Of a DNA stretch of 64,000 bases, positions 1 through 8,733 are shown piece by piece. Both the position numbers and the translations under genes were made by a program. The stretch spans positions 1-64,000 of the forward strand of contig NZ_CP168496.1 in the NCBI RefSeq assembly GCF_042944905.1, written 5' to 3'. The notes under the pieces are model-generated. The model was not told the DNA's origin, did no database searches, and saw only the letters and a program-made list of their open reading frames with translations. The DNA is from Psychrobacillus sp042944905 (GTDB lineage: Bacteria; Bacillota; Bacilli; Bacillales_A; Planococcaceae). Position 1 is the stretch's first letter, and every line of letters begins with the position of its first letter.

Positions 1-1344
1 TTGGAACATTTAGAAGAACTATGGGCTAAAGTTCTCTCTGAGGTAGAAAAAAAGACTTCTAAACCTAGTTTTGAAACTTGGTTAAAGTCAACCAAGCTAC
101 TTTCATATAAAGGAGAAACTGTAACGATAGCTGCTCCTAATTCCTTTGCAAGAGATTGGCTTGAAAATCATTATGTTCACCTAATTGCCGGAATACTAAC
201 TGAGTTAACAGGCAATGAACTACTTATTTCGTTTGTTGTACCTAAAAATCAAGGTTTGGATGATTTTGAAGTACCAAGTCCTAAAATTTCTTCAAATAAT
301 GGAGATCAACCTGATTTTTCACCAGGAATGTTAAATTCCAAGTATACGTTCGATACATTTGTAATTGGCTCTGGAAACCGCTTTGCTCATGCTGCATCTT
401 TAGCTGTGGCAGAAGCTCCTGCAAAAGCCTATAACCCTCTATTTGTATATGGAGGAGTTGGATTAGGTAAAACCCACTTAATGCATGCGATTGGTCATTA
501 TGTTCAAGAACACAATCCAAATGCAAAAGTGGTTTATTTATCTTCAGAAAAATTTACAAATGAGTTTATTAACTCCATACGTGATAATAAAACAATTGAA
601 TTTCGCAATAAATATCGTAATATTGATGTCCTATTAATTGATGATATTCAATTCCTTGCAGGAAAAGAATCAACTCAGGAAGAATTTTTTCATACTTTTA
701 ATGCTTTACATGAAGAATCTAAGCAAATTGTCATTTCAAGTGATCGACCACCAAAAGAAATTCCTACACTCGAGGATCGTCTTCGTTCAAGATTTGAATG
801 GGGTTTGATAACAGATATTGCACCACCTGATTTAGAAACTAGAACTGCAATTTTACGTAAAAAGGCAAGAGCGGATGGCTTAGATATATCGGACGAAGTA
901 ATGGCTTATATTGCAAATCAAATAGATTCGAATATTCGCGAATTAGAAGGTGCACTAATACGAGTAGTTGCCTATTCTTCTCTCGTAAATAAAGATATTA
1001 ACCCTGACTTAGCCGCCGAAGCACTTAAAGACATTTTGCCAAACGCTCGTCCACGAATTATTACAATTCTAGATATTCAAAAGGTTGTAGGAGAGCATTT
1101 TCATATAAGACTAGAGGATTTTACTGCTAAAAAACGGACTAAATCTATTGCATTTCCTCGACAAGTAGCAATGTATCTTTCTCGCGAGTTAACTGATTTC
1201 TCTTTACCTAAAATTGGAGAAGAATTTGGAGGACGTGATCACACGACTGTGATTCATGCGCATGAGAAAATTTCGAGAATGCTTAAAGATGATCTAAACT
1301 TACAAGATGATGTAAAACAAATAAAGTCTATTTTAGGACGATAA
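1..1344 (+). CDS. dnaA: Chromosomal replication initiator protein DnaA
   Basis: DnaA is the AAA+ ATPase that binds 9-bp boxes at oriC, melts the origin and helps load the helicase. The 447-residue protein has all four domains: an N-terminal interaction domain (about 1-80), a short linker (about 81-110), the AAA+ core with Walker A GGVGLGKT at 151-158 and Walker B LLIDDIQF, and the C-terminal DNA-binding domain with the signature GGRDHTTVIHAHEK. Length equals the B. subtilis protein (446), so the gene is complete although the window opens on its TTG start; the ribosome binding site and promoter lie outside. DnaA boxes follow it directly, as in other Bacillales. Confidence 0.98.
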   Translation: MEHLEELWAKVLSEVEKKTSKPSFETWLKSTKLLSYKGETVTIAAPNSFARDWLENHYVHLIAGILTELTGNELLISFVVPKNQGLDDFEVPSPKISSNNGDQPDFSPGMLNSKYTFDTFVIGSGNRFAHAASLAVAEAPAKAYNPLFVYGGVGLGKTHLMHAIGHYVQEHNPNAKVVYLSSEKFTNEFINSIRDNKTIEFRNKYRNIDVLLIDDIQFLAGKESTQEEFFHTFNALHEESKQIVISSDRPPKEIPTLEDRLRSRFEWGLITDIAPPDLETRTAILRKKARADGLDISDEVMAYIANQIDSNIRELEGALIRVVAYSSLVNKDINPDLAAEALKDILPNARPRIITILDIQKVVGEHFHIRLEDFTAKKRTKSIAFPRQVAMYLSRELTDFSLPKIGEEFGGRDHTTVIHAHEKISRMLKDDLNLQDDVKQIKSILGR

Positions 1345-1515
1345 AAGAAGTTGTGGATAAGTTGTATTGTTATCATTTAGTTTAACCACAACTTATCCAC
1401 ATGTGGATACTTTAGCGCGAGTAAGGGAAAATGATGTTATCAACAAATCCACAGCCCCTATTACTATATCTATTAATCTTTTAATAAATAATAATTATAT
1501 AAGTGAGGTAGGAAA
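1345..1515. other. oriC: oriC unwinding region: DnaA boxes, GC clamp and DnaA-trios
   Basis: The dnaA-dnaN spacer holds a cluster of DnaA boxes (consensus TTATCCACA). Exact matches lie at 1352-1360 (minus) and 1393-1401 (plus). One-mismatch sites are at 1402-1410 (minus) and 1437-1445 (TTATCAACA). The last site runs into AAATCCACA at 1445-1453. Next come a short GC clamp, trinucleotides of the CTA/TTA type (CTA 1458, TTA 1461, CTA 1464, then 1470-1475) and an AT-rich stretch to about 1500. Box pair, clamp, trios and AT tract is the arrangement known for the B. subtilis basal unwinding system. The part of oriC upstream of dnaA is outside the window. Confidence 0.9.
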
Positions 1516-2652
1516 ATGAAATTCAATATAACAAGAGATAGTTTGTTAGAGGGATTGAATGATGTAATGAAAGCGGTAAGTTCTAAAACAACTGTTCCGA
1601 TATTAACTGGATTAAAATTAGAGGTTATAAATTCAGGTCTTTATATTACTGGTAGTGATTCTGATATCACAATTCAAACATTTATCCCTACAGAAAAAAA
1701 TGGAGAACAAATTATTAAAATTACGGAAACAGGTTCTATAGTTTTACAAGCAAAAGTATTTAGTGAGATTGTACGTAAGTTGCCTACAAATGATATAGAG
1801 ATTGAAGTTACTAACCAGTTTCAAACACATATTCGCTCAGGAAAATCTGAATTTAGTCTAATAGGATTAGATGCCACCGAATATCCGTTACTTCCGCAAA
1901 TTGAAGAAAATCGTCAATTTTTTATGCCTTCAGACTTATTAAAATCAATTATTAAAGAAACTGTATTTGCTGTATCTACCTCAGAAAGTCGCCCTGTCCT
2001 CACTGGAGTAAACTGGCAGATTAAAAATGGTGAACTTCATTGTGTAGCAACAGATAGTCATCGATTAGCCAGTAGAAAAACTAGCGTAAAAGAATTACCG
2101 GAAGAAGAATATACTGTTGTAATTCCAGGGAAGAGCTTAAACGAATTAAATAAAATCTTAGAAGAAACGTCTTCTGAAGTTGCTATTGTAATGACCCAAC
2201 AACAAATTTTATTTAAAACAGAAGATGTATTATTTTATTCCAGATTATTAGAAGGTAACTATCCGGATACATCTCGATTAATCCCAAGTGAATATAAAAC
2301 AACAATTTTAGTTAACGGAAAGTCGTTACTACAAGCAATAGATCGTGCATCATTACTAGCAAGAGAAGAAAGAAATAATGTCGTTCGTTTTTCAACGATT
2401 GGACAAGGATTTGTTGAGGTATCCTCGAATTCTCCAGAAATAGGTAATGTAGAAGAGCAAATTTTGGCAGAGTCTATCGACGGAGAAGAGTTAAAAATCT
2501 CCTTTAGTGCAAAGTATATGATGGATGCACTAAAAGCTATTGATGGACAAGATATAAAAATATTATTTTCCGGAACTATGAGACCCTTTGTTTTGAAGTC
2601 AGTACATGATGATTCCATTTTGCAACTAATTTTGCCAGTAAGAACATATTAA
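1516..2652 (+). CDS. dnaN: DNA polymerase III beta subunit (sliding clamp)
   Basis: DnaN forms the ring-shaped dimer that tethers DNA polymerase III to the template and docks MutS, DnaA regulators and ligase. The 378 residues fit the three-fold repeated clamp domain (about 1-125, 126-250, 251-378) and the family length; the C-terminus ends LILPVRTY as in Bacillus homologs. The ATG follows a GAGGT ribosome binding site about 8 bases upstream. It is transcribed away from oriC, probably with dnaA, and is followed by a strong hairpin terminator. Confidence 0.98.
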   Translation: MKFNITRDSLLEGLNDVMKAVSSKTTVPILTGLKLEVINSGLYITGSDSDITIQTFIPTEKNGEQIIKITETGSIVLQAKVFSEIVRKLPTNDIEIEVTNQFQTHIRSGKSEFSLIGLDATEYPLLPQIEENRQFFMPSDLLKSIIKETVFAVSTSESRPVLTGVNWQIKNGELHCVATDSHRLASRKTSVKELPEEEYTVVIPGKSLNELNKILEETSSEVAIVMTQQQILFKTEDVLFYSRLLEGNYPDTSRLIPSEYKTTILVNGKSLLQAIDRASLLAREERNNVVRFSTIGQGFVEVSSNSPEIGNVEEQILAESIDGEELKISFSAKYMMDALKAIDGQDIKILFSGTMRPFVLKSVHDDSILQLILPVRTY

Positions 2653-2656
2653 TTTT

Positions 2657-2687
2657 AAGATAGTCACTTCGGTGACTATCTTTTTTT
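2657..2687 (+). terminator. Rho-independent terminator after dnaN
   Basis: An 11-bp perfect stem (AAGATAGTCAC with GTGACTATCTT) closes a TTCG tetraloop and runs into a T tract. It ends the dnaA-dnaN transcript. Confidence 0.95.
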
Positions 2688-2750
2688 ACTTATTTGATTA
2701 TTTAGAGTAAAATGAAGGGATAATGAAAATGAGAAGAGGTTGAATTATTT

Positions 2751-2978
2751 TTGGAAAATATTCGATTTGACACGGAATTTATCACACTTGGTCAGTTATT
2801 AAAAATGACAGATGTAATAAGTTCTGGTGGAATGGCTAAATGGTTTTTAAGTGAAAATAGTGTTTATGTGAATGGTGAAATAGATCAGCGAAGAGGCCGA
2901 AAACTTCGAAATAAGGATATAGTGAATATTCCTGGTGTAGGAAAATTCCAATTGATTGGACCAGAGAACGGGGATTGA
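2751..2978 (+). CDS. yaaA: S4-domain RNA-binding protein YaaA (RlbA)
   Basis: This 75-residue protein is an S4-like RNA-binding domain, the small protein found between dnaN and recF in nearly all Bacillales. The S4 core is visible as a run of GGMAKWFLSE, VYVNGEIDQRRGRKL and a basic tail. It is thought to bind ribosomal or other structured RNA; the precise role is unsettled. The start is TTG with a GAGGT ribosome binding site about ten bases upstream. Its stop lies one base before the recF ATG, so the two are co-expressed. Confidence 0.9.
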   Translation: MENIRFDTEFITLGQLLKMTDVISSGGMAKWFLSENSVYVNGEIDQRRGRKLRNKDIVNIPGVGKFQLIGPENGD

Positions 2979-2979
2979 C

Positions 2980-4098
2980 ATGTATATCGAACGATTAGAA
3001 CTAAAAGATTACCGTAATTATGATTCTATTCAATTGGATTTTTCCTCTAAAATTAATGTCTTGATCGGAGAAAATGCGCAAGGAAAAACAAATTTAATGG
3101 AATCACTATATGTTTTATCTATGGCGAAGTCACACAGAACAGCTAATGATAAAGAATTGATACGCTGGGATGCAGACTATGGTAAAATAAAAGGTGATAT
3201 TCAAAAGAGATATGGTCGTTTGCCTTTAGAATTAATATTGTCAAAAAAAGGTAAAAAAGCAAAAGTTAATCACCTCGAGCAAACAAAGCTTAGTTATTAT
3301 ATTGGACAGTTGAATGTAGTTATGTTTGCACCAGAAGATTTATATTTAGTAAAAGGAAGTCCACAAGTTAGAAGACGGTTTCTTGATATGGAGATCGGTC
3401 AAATTTCCCCTGTTTATTTACATGATTTACTTCATTTCCAAAAAGTATTAAAACAACGAAATCATATTCTAAAACAGCATCAAGGGAAATCATTATTAAA
3501 CGACGTCATGTTTGATGTATATACAGAACAATATATAGATGCTGCTGTAAAGGTTATTCAAAAAAGATTTCAATTCATGGACTTATTACAAAAGTGGGCA
3601 GAGCCAATTCATTTTGGTATTTCTAGAGGTCTAGAAAAGTTGACAGTATCCTATCATACAGCTTCTGGCATAAAAGCAGATTGGTCGGAAAATGAAATGA
3701 AAGACCATCTAGAAAAAAGATTATTTGAAAGTCAAAAAAGAGAACTTGATAGAGGTGTAACCTTAACAGGTCCTCACAGAGATGATCTCCAATTTTTTGT
3801 GAATAATTATGATGTTCAAACATACGGATCCCAAGGACAACAGCGTACAACGGCATTATCTTTAAAACTTGCTGAGATAGAGCTTATAAAACAGGAGGTA
3901 GGTGAAGCTCCTGTTTTATTACTGGATGACGTTTTGTCAGAACTTGATGATTATAGACAGTCTCATTTGTTAAATACCATTCAAGGGGATGTACAAACCT
4001 TTGTCACTACTACAAGTGTAGATGGTCTTGCACATGAAACTATTCAACAGGCTCAAATGTTTCATGTGGAACAAGGGGCAGTTGTGATAAAACAATAA
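2980..4098 (+). CDS. recF: DNA replication and repair protein RecF
   Basis: RecF is an SMC-like ATPase that, with RecO and RecR, helps load RecA on gapped DNA. Walker A GENAQGKT lies at residues 30-37, the ABC signature region contains GSQGQQRTT, and Walker B is PVLLLDDVLSELD near the C-terminus. I place the start at the ATG beginning MYIERLEL because this aligns with the family N-terminus; in-frame codons upstream would overlap yaaA. That gives 372 residues against about 370 in B. subtilis. RecR is also encoded in this window. The yaaB/remB gene that follows recF in B. subtilis is missing here. Confidence 0.96.
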   Translation: MYIERLELKDYRNYDSIQLDFSSKINVLIGENAQGKTNLMESLYVLSMAKSHRTANDKELIRWDADYGKIKGDIQKRYGRLPLELILSKKGKKAKVNHLEQTKLSYYIGQLNVVMFAPEDLYLVKGSPQVRRRFLDMEIGQISPVYLHDLLHFQKVLKQRNHILKQHQGKSLLNDVMFDVYTEQYIDAAVKVIQKRFQFMDLLQKWAEPIHFGISRGLEKLTVSYHTASGIKADWSENEMKDHLEKRLFESQKRELDRGVTLTGPHRDDLQFFVNNYDVQTYGSQGQQRTTALSLKLAEIELIKQEVGEAPVLLLDDVLSELDDYRQSHLLNTIQGDVQTFVTTTSVDGLAHETIQQAQMFHVEQGAVVIKQ

Positions 4099-4164
4099 AT
4101 TTCTAATATATTAAAATAGATTAGTTTCACCATTATTGAAGTGATGAAAGAGTGGGTGAGCAAG

Positions 4165-6093
4165 TTGGCAATGGAAGAAAAAGAATTAGAATCATCTTAT
4201 GATGCTGAACAGATACAAGTTTTAGAGGGATTAGAAGCTGTAAGAAAACGTCCAGGGATGTATATTGGTACTACCAGTTCAAAAGGACTCCACCATTTGG
4301 TGTGGGAAATAGTCGATAATAGTATTGATGAAGCACTTGCAGGCTATTGCGATCATATTATCGTCACAATTGAAAAAGACAATTGGATCCGAGTAGAAGA
4401 TAATGGACGTGGAATCCCTGTAAGTAATCAAGAAAAAATGGGAAAACCAGCAGTTGAAGTAATCATGACTGTTCTCCATGCTGGAGGTAAATTTGGCGGT
4501 GGAGGCTATAAAGTCTCCGGTGGACTTCACGGAGTTGGTGCATCTGTTGTAAATGCCCTTTCTGAGTTTACAGAAGTATATGTTAAACGTGATGGAAAAA
4601 TTCATAGTATTAAATTTGAACGAGGAGATGTTAGTTCTCCATTAGCTGTTGTTGGTGATTCAGATGAAACTGGAACATTAACAAGATTTAAAGCAGACTT
4701 TGAAATTTTCACTGAAACTACTGTATATGAATTTGATCTTTTATCCCATCGTGTACGTGAACTGGCTTATCTAAATCGTGGATTGTCTATTACAATTGCG
4801 GATGAACGAGAAGGACAAGAAAAATCTATTAAATATTACTATGAAGGCGGAATAAAATCTTACGTGGAGGATCTTAATAAATCTAAAGAGCCAATTACGG
4901 AAGAAGCAATATTTGTAGAAGGCGAAAAAGATGGTATTTCCATTGAAATTGCTATGCAATATAATGCCGGATATTCGTCTAATATATTATCTTTTGCGAA
5001 TAATATTAATACGTATGAGGGTGGAACACATGAGTCAGGTTTCAAAATGGCACTCACTCGTGTTATTAATGACTACGCTAGAAAAAATGGTCTCTTAAAA
5101 GATGCTGATACTAATTTATCGGGGGACGATGTAAGGGAAGGTTTAACAGCAATCGTCTCCGTTAAACACCCTAATCCCCAATTTGAAGGACAAACGAAGA
5201 CAAAACTAGGTAATTCAGAAGTGAGTACTATTACAAATAGTTTATTTGCAGAAGGCTTTGATCGTTTTTTATTAGAAAATCCCCAAGTTGCCCGAAAAGT
5301 TGTAGACAAAGGCCTAATGGCTGCAAGAGCTCGTCTCGCTGCTAAAAAAGCTCGTGAATTTACTCGTAGAAAGTCAGCTTTAGAAGTTTCAAGTCTTCCT
5401 GGGAAACTGGCAGATTGTTCTTCGCGTGTACCTGCAGAAAGCGAATTGTATATCGTAGAAGGTGACTCTGCTGGTGGTTCGGCAAAATCAGGACGAGATC
5501 GTCACTTCCAAGCAATATTACCTTTGCGTGGGAAAATTTTAAACGTGGAAAAAGCACGTTTAGATAGAATTCTTGGAAACGCTGAAATACGTGCCATGAT
5601 TACAGCTCTTGGTACCGGTATTGGAGAAGAATTTACTTTAGAAAAAGCTCGTTACCATAAAATAATCATAATGACTGATGCTGATGTTGACGGTGCACAT
5701 ATTAGAACTTTATTACTTACATTCTTCTTTCGATTCATGAGACCATTAATCGAAGCTGGCTATGTGTATGCTGCACAACCACCGTTATATCAAGTGAAAC
5801 AAGGGAAACATGTAGAATATTGCTATAATGACGAACAACTAAAAGAAATTATAGATCGTTTACCGAAAACTTCAAAACCTAATATTCAACGATACAAAGG
5901 GCTCGGTGAAATGGATGCAACGCAACTATGGGATACAACAATGGACCCCGACGTTCGCACATTACTTCAAATAAACTTAGACAATGCCATGGAGGCAGAT
6001 GCTGTATTTGAACAGTTAATGGGTGAAGATGTAGAGCCTAGACGTCTATTTATCGAAGAAAATGCAGTATACGTTAAAAATTTAGATATTTAA
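4165..6093 (+). CDS. gyrB: DNA gyrase subunit B
   Basis: GyrB is the ATPase half of gyrase, which introduces negative supercoils. The GHKL ATPase domain shows DNSIDEAL and GGLHGVGASVVNALS; the TOPRIM domain shows EGDSAGGSAKSGRDR and the metal-binding DADVDGAH. I chose the TTG start (protein MAMEEKEL..., 642 residues) because GGTGA at 4155-4159 is correctly spaced for it. The ATG two codons later is possible; a still longer reading from 4141 would put the GGTGA inside the gene. It sits 27 bases before gyrA and the two form an operon. Confidence 0.97.
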   Translation: MAMEEKELESSYDAEQIQVLEGLEAVRKRPGMYIGTTSSKGLHHLVWEIVDNSIDEALAGYCDHIIVTIEKDNWIRVEDNGRGIPVSNQEKMGKPAVEVIMTVLHAGGKFGGGGYKVSGGLHGVGASVVNALSEFTEVYVKRDGKIHSIKFERGDVSSPLAVVGDSDETGTLTRFKADFEIFTETTVYEFDLLSHRVRELAYLNRGLSITIADEREGQEKSIKYYYEGGIKSYVEDLNKSKEPITEEAIFVEGEKDGISIEIAMQYNAGYSSNILSFANNINTYEGGTHESGFKMALTRVINDYARKNGLLKDADTNLSGDDVREGLTAIVSVKHPNPQFEGQTKTKLGNSEVSTITNSLFAEGFDRFLLENPQVARKVVDKGLMAARARLAAKKAREFTRRKSALEVSSLPGKLADCSSRVPAESELYIVEGDSAGGSAKSGRDRHFQAILPLRGKILNVEKARLDRILGNAEIRAMITALGTGIGEEFTLEKARYHKIIIMTDADVDGAHIRTLLLTFFFRFMRPLIEAGYVYAAQPPLYQVKQGKHVEYCYNDEQLKEIIDRLPKTSKPNIQRYKGLGEMDATQLWDTTMDPDVRTLLQINLDNAMEADAVFEQLMGEDVEPRRLFIEENAVYVKNLDI

Positions 6094-6120
6094 GTAAGTG
6101 TGTGACTGGAGGTATTGAGA

Positions 6121-8628
6121 ATGTCGGAAATTCCAAATAAAGGCGTTAGAGGGATTAATATTAGTCAAGAAATGAAAACATCTTTCCTTGACTATGCAAT
6201 GAGCGTAATTGTATCCCGCGCATTACCAGATGTTCGTGATGGTTTAAAACCCGTTCATCGTCGAATCTTATATGGTATGCAAGAATTGGGGAATACACCG
6301 GATAAACCTCATAAAAAATCTGCTCGTATTGTTGGAGACGTTATGGGGAAGTATCATCCACATGGTGACTCTTCCATTTATGAAGCAATGGTTCGTATGG
6401 CACAAGATTTTAGTTATCGTTATATGTTGGTGGATGGTCATGGTAACTTTGGTTCTGTAGATGGTGACGGAGCAGCTGCTATGCGTTATACAGAATCTCG
6501 TATGTCTAAAATTGCTTTAGAATTATTACGGGACATCAATAAAAATACCATTGATTATAAAGATAACTACGATGGACAAGAAAAAGAACCTGTTGTTTTG
6601 CCTAGTAGATATCCAAACTTACTGGTAAATGGTGCTTCGGGTATTGCTGTCGGGATGGCAACAAATATTCCTTCTCATAATTTAGGTGAAGTAATTGATG
6701 GAGTATTAGCTTTATCTGAAAATCCTGCAATTACAATTGAAGAGTTAATGACCATAATCCCTGGTCCTGACTTTCCTACAGCGGGTATTATCTTAGGTAG
6801 AAGCGGTATTCGTCGTGCATATGAAACAGGTAGAGGTTCTGTATTAATTCGAGCAAAAGTTGAAATAGAGCTTAAAGCTAGTGGTAAAGAAGTAATTATT
6901 GTTACTGAATTACCTTATCAAGTAAACAAAGCCCGTTTAATTGAGAAAATTGCAGAATTAGTTCGTGATAAAAAAATTGATGGTATTACCCATTTAGCAG
7001 ATGAATCTGACCGAAATGGTATGCGAATTGTAATTGAAGTTAGAAAAGATGCTAATTCACATGTTTTACTTAACAATTTATATAAACAGACTGCATTACA
7101 ATCTAGCTTTGGAGTCAATATGCTCGCACTTGTTGATAATCAACCTAAAGTATTGAACATAAAAGAAATGCTTTACCATTATCTAGAGCATCAAAAAGTA
7201 ATTATTCGTCGTCGTACTCAATTTGAACTAAATAAAGCAGAAGATCGTGCTCATATTTTAGAGGGCTTCCGAATTGCTTTAGATCATATAGATGAAATTA
7301 TTACATTAATCAGAGCTTCTCAAACCGGCGAAGAAGCAAAAAATGGTTTAATGGAGAAATTCAATTTATCTGAACGTCAAGCCCAAGCAATTTTAGATAT
7401 GCGTTTGCAACGTTTAACAGGGTTAGAACGTGACAAGATTGAAGACGAGTATAGTGCACTTGTAAAGCTGATAGATGAATTGAAATTTATTTTAGCAAAT
7501 GACTATAGAATACTTGAGATAATAAGAGAAGAGATTACAGAAATTAAAGATCGTTATAGTGATAAGCGGAGAACAGAAATTGTTGCTGGTGGAGCAGAAG
7601 TGTTAGAAGATGAAGACTTAATTCCAGTGGAAAACTCTGTCCTTACTTTAACCAATAAAGGTTACATTAAACGTTTACCTGCAAATACGTATAAGAGCCA
7701 AAAACGTGGCGGTCGTGGTGTCCAAGGAATGGGAACGAACGAAAATGACTTTGTAGAACATTTATTGAATACATCAACACATGACACTATATTGTTTTTT
7801 ACAAACAAAGGAAAAGTGTATCGTGCAAGAGGATTCGAAGTTCCAGAATATGGCCGTACAGCGAAAGGCTTGCCACTTGTTAACTTGCTAGGCATTGAAA
7901 AAGATGAACAAGTTACTGCAATGATACCAATGGCTTCTTTCGAAGAAGATAACTATTTCATTTTCACAACAAAACAAGGCGTAACGAAGCGCTCTCCTGT
8001 ATCTGGTTTTGCTCATATTCGAGCAAATGGATTAATCGCCATCTCTTTACGTGAAGACGATGAACTTATTGCAGTACGTTTAACAGATGGAAGTAAACAA
8101 ATCATTATTGGGACACGTCAAGGAAAATTAGTCCGATTTGAAGAAACAGATATCCGCTCTATGGGTAGAACAGCCGGTGGGGTTAGAGGTATTCGTTTAA
8201 AAGATGACGATTATGTAGTTGGTATGGAAATTATCGAACCTGAACAAGAAATTTTAGTTGTAACAGAAAATGGTTACGGCAAACGAACACCAGAATTAGA
8301 ATACCGCTTACAGAGTCGTGGTGGAATGGGTGTAAAAACTTGCCAAATTACCGATAAAAACGGTCCTTTATCTGCAGTTAAGGCAGTTGATGGAACAGAG
8401 GATCTAATGTTAATTACGATAAACGGTATGCTTATTCGAATGGATGTAAATGACATATCATTAACTGGTAGAAGCACACAAGGTGTCCGATTAATGAGAT
8501 TAGCGGATGATGAGTTAATTGCTACTGTTGCAAAAGTAGAAAAAGAAGAAGAAGACGGAGAAGAAGTAGTAGATGAAATTTCTTCTAATGAAATAAATGG
8601 GTCTATAATAGAAAATACAGAAGAATAA
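6121..8628 (+). CDS. gyrA: DNA gyrase subunit A
   Basis: GyrA carries the DNA-cleaving tyrosine of gyrase, here Tyr123 in AAMRYTESR. The quinolone-resistance region reads HGDSSIYEAM with Ser84 and Glu88, a wild-type-like state for Firmicutes. The C-terminal beta-pinwheel contains the GyrA box QKRGGRGVQG. At 835 residues it is full length, with an acidic tail common in Bacillales. The ATG is preceded by GGAGG with 7-base spacing, which rules out the in-frame TTG six bases earlier. A terminator follows. Confidence 0.98.
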   Translation: MSEIPNKGVRGINISQEMKTSFLDYAMSVIVSRALPDVRDGLKPVHRRILYGMQELGNTPDKPHKKSARIVGDVMGKYHPHGDSSIYEAMVRMAQDFSYRYMLVDGHGNFGSVDGDGAAAMRYTESRMSKIALELLRDINKNTIDYKDNYDGQEKEPVVLPSRYPNLLVNGASGIAVGMATNIPSHNLGEVIDGVLALSENPAITIEELMTIIPGPDFPTAGIILGRSGIRRAYETGRGSVLIRAKVEIELKASGKEVIIVTELPYQVNKARLIEKIAELVRDKKIDGITHLADESDRNGMRIVIEVRKDANSHVLLNNLYKQTALQSSFGVNMLALVDNQPKVLNIKEMLYHYLEHQKVIIRRRTQFELNKAEDRAHILEGFRIALDHIDEIITLIRASQTGEEAKNGLMEKFNLSERQAQAILDMRLQRLTGLERDKIEDEYSALVKLIDELKFILANDYRILEIIREEITEIKDRYSDKRRTEIVAGGAEVLEDEDLIPVENSVLTLTNKGYIKRLPANTYKSQKRGGRGVQGMGTNENDFVEHLLNTSTHDTILFFTNKGKVYRARGFEVPEYGRTAKGLPLVNLLGIEKDEQVTAMIPMASFEEDNYFIFTTKQGVTKRSPVSGFAHIRANGLIAISLREDDELIAVRLTDGSKQIIIGTRQGKLVRFEETDIRSMGRTAGGVRGIRLKDDDYVVGMEIIEPEQEILVVTENGYGKRTPELEYRLQSRGGMGVKTCQITDKNGPLSAVKAVDGTEDLMLITINGMLIRMDVNDISLTGRSTQGVRLMRLADDELIATVAKVEKEEEDGEEVVDEISSNEINGSIIENTEE

Positions 8629-8631
8629 ATG

Positions 8632-8671
8632 AAAAAACTCTTAGGCAATATTTTTGTCTTAGAGTTTTTTT
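8632..8671 (+). terminator. Terminator after gyrA
   Basis: AAAAACTCT pairs with AGAGTTTTT, extended inward through one mismatch by AGGCAA with TTGTCT, and ends in seven Ts. It closes the gyrB-gyrA operon. Confidence 0.85.
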
Positions 8672-8693
8672 GCATATTTAAATAATGAATATT

Positions 8694-8702
8694 TGGTATA
8701 AT
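8694..8702 (+). promoter_or_regulatory. Extended -10 promoter of the HD-GYP gene
   Basis: TGGTATAAT is a perfect extended -10 element for sigma-A, 31 bases before the TTG start. No good -35 is seen, which is normal for extended -10 promoters. Confidence 0.6.
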
Positions 8703-8733
8703 TAAGAAAAATTAGAGAGAAGGAGGAAATATA

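Noticed and set aside
281..5557. Minus-strand frames of 60-119 residues opposite dnaA, dnaN, gyrB and others
   Set aside because: They lie opposite well-established genes, have no homology I recognise and no ribosome binding sites.
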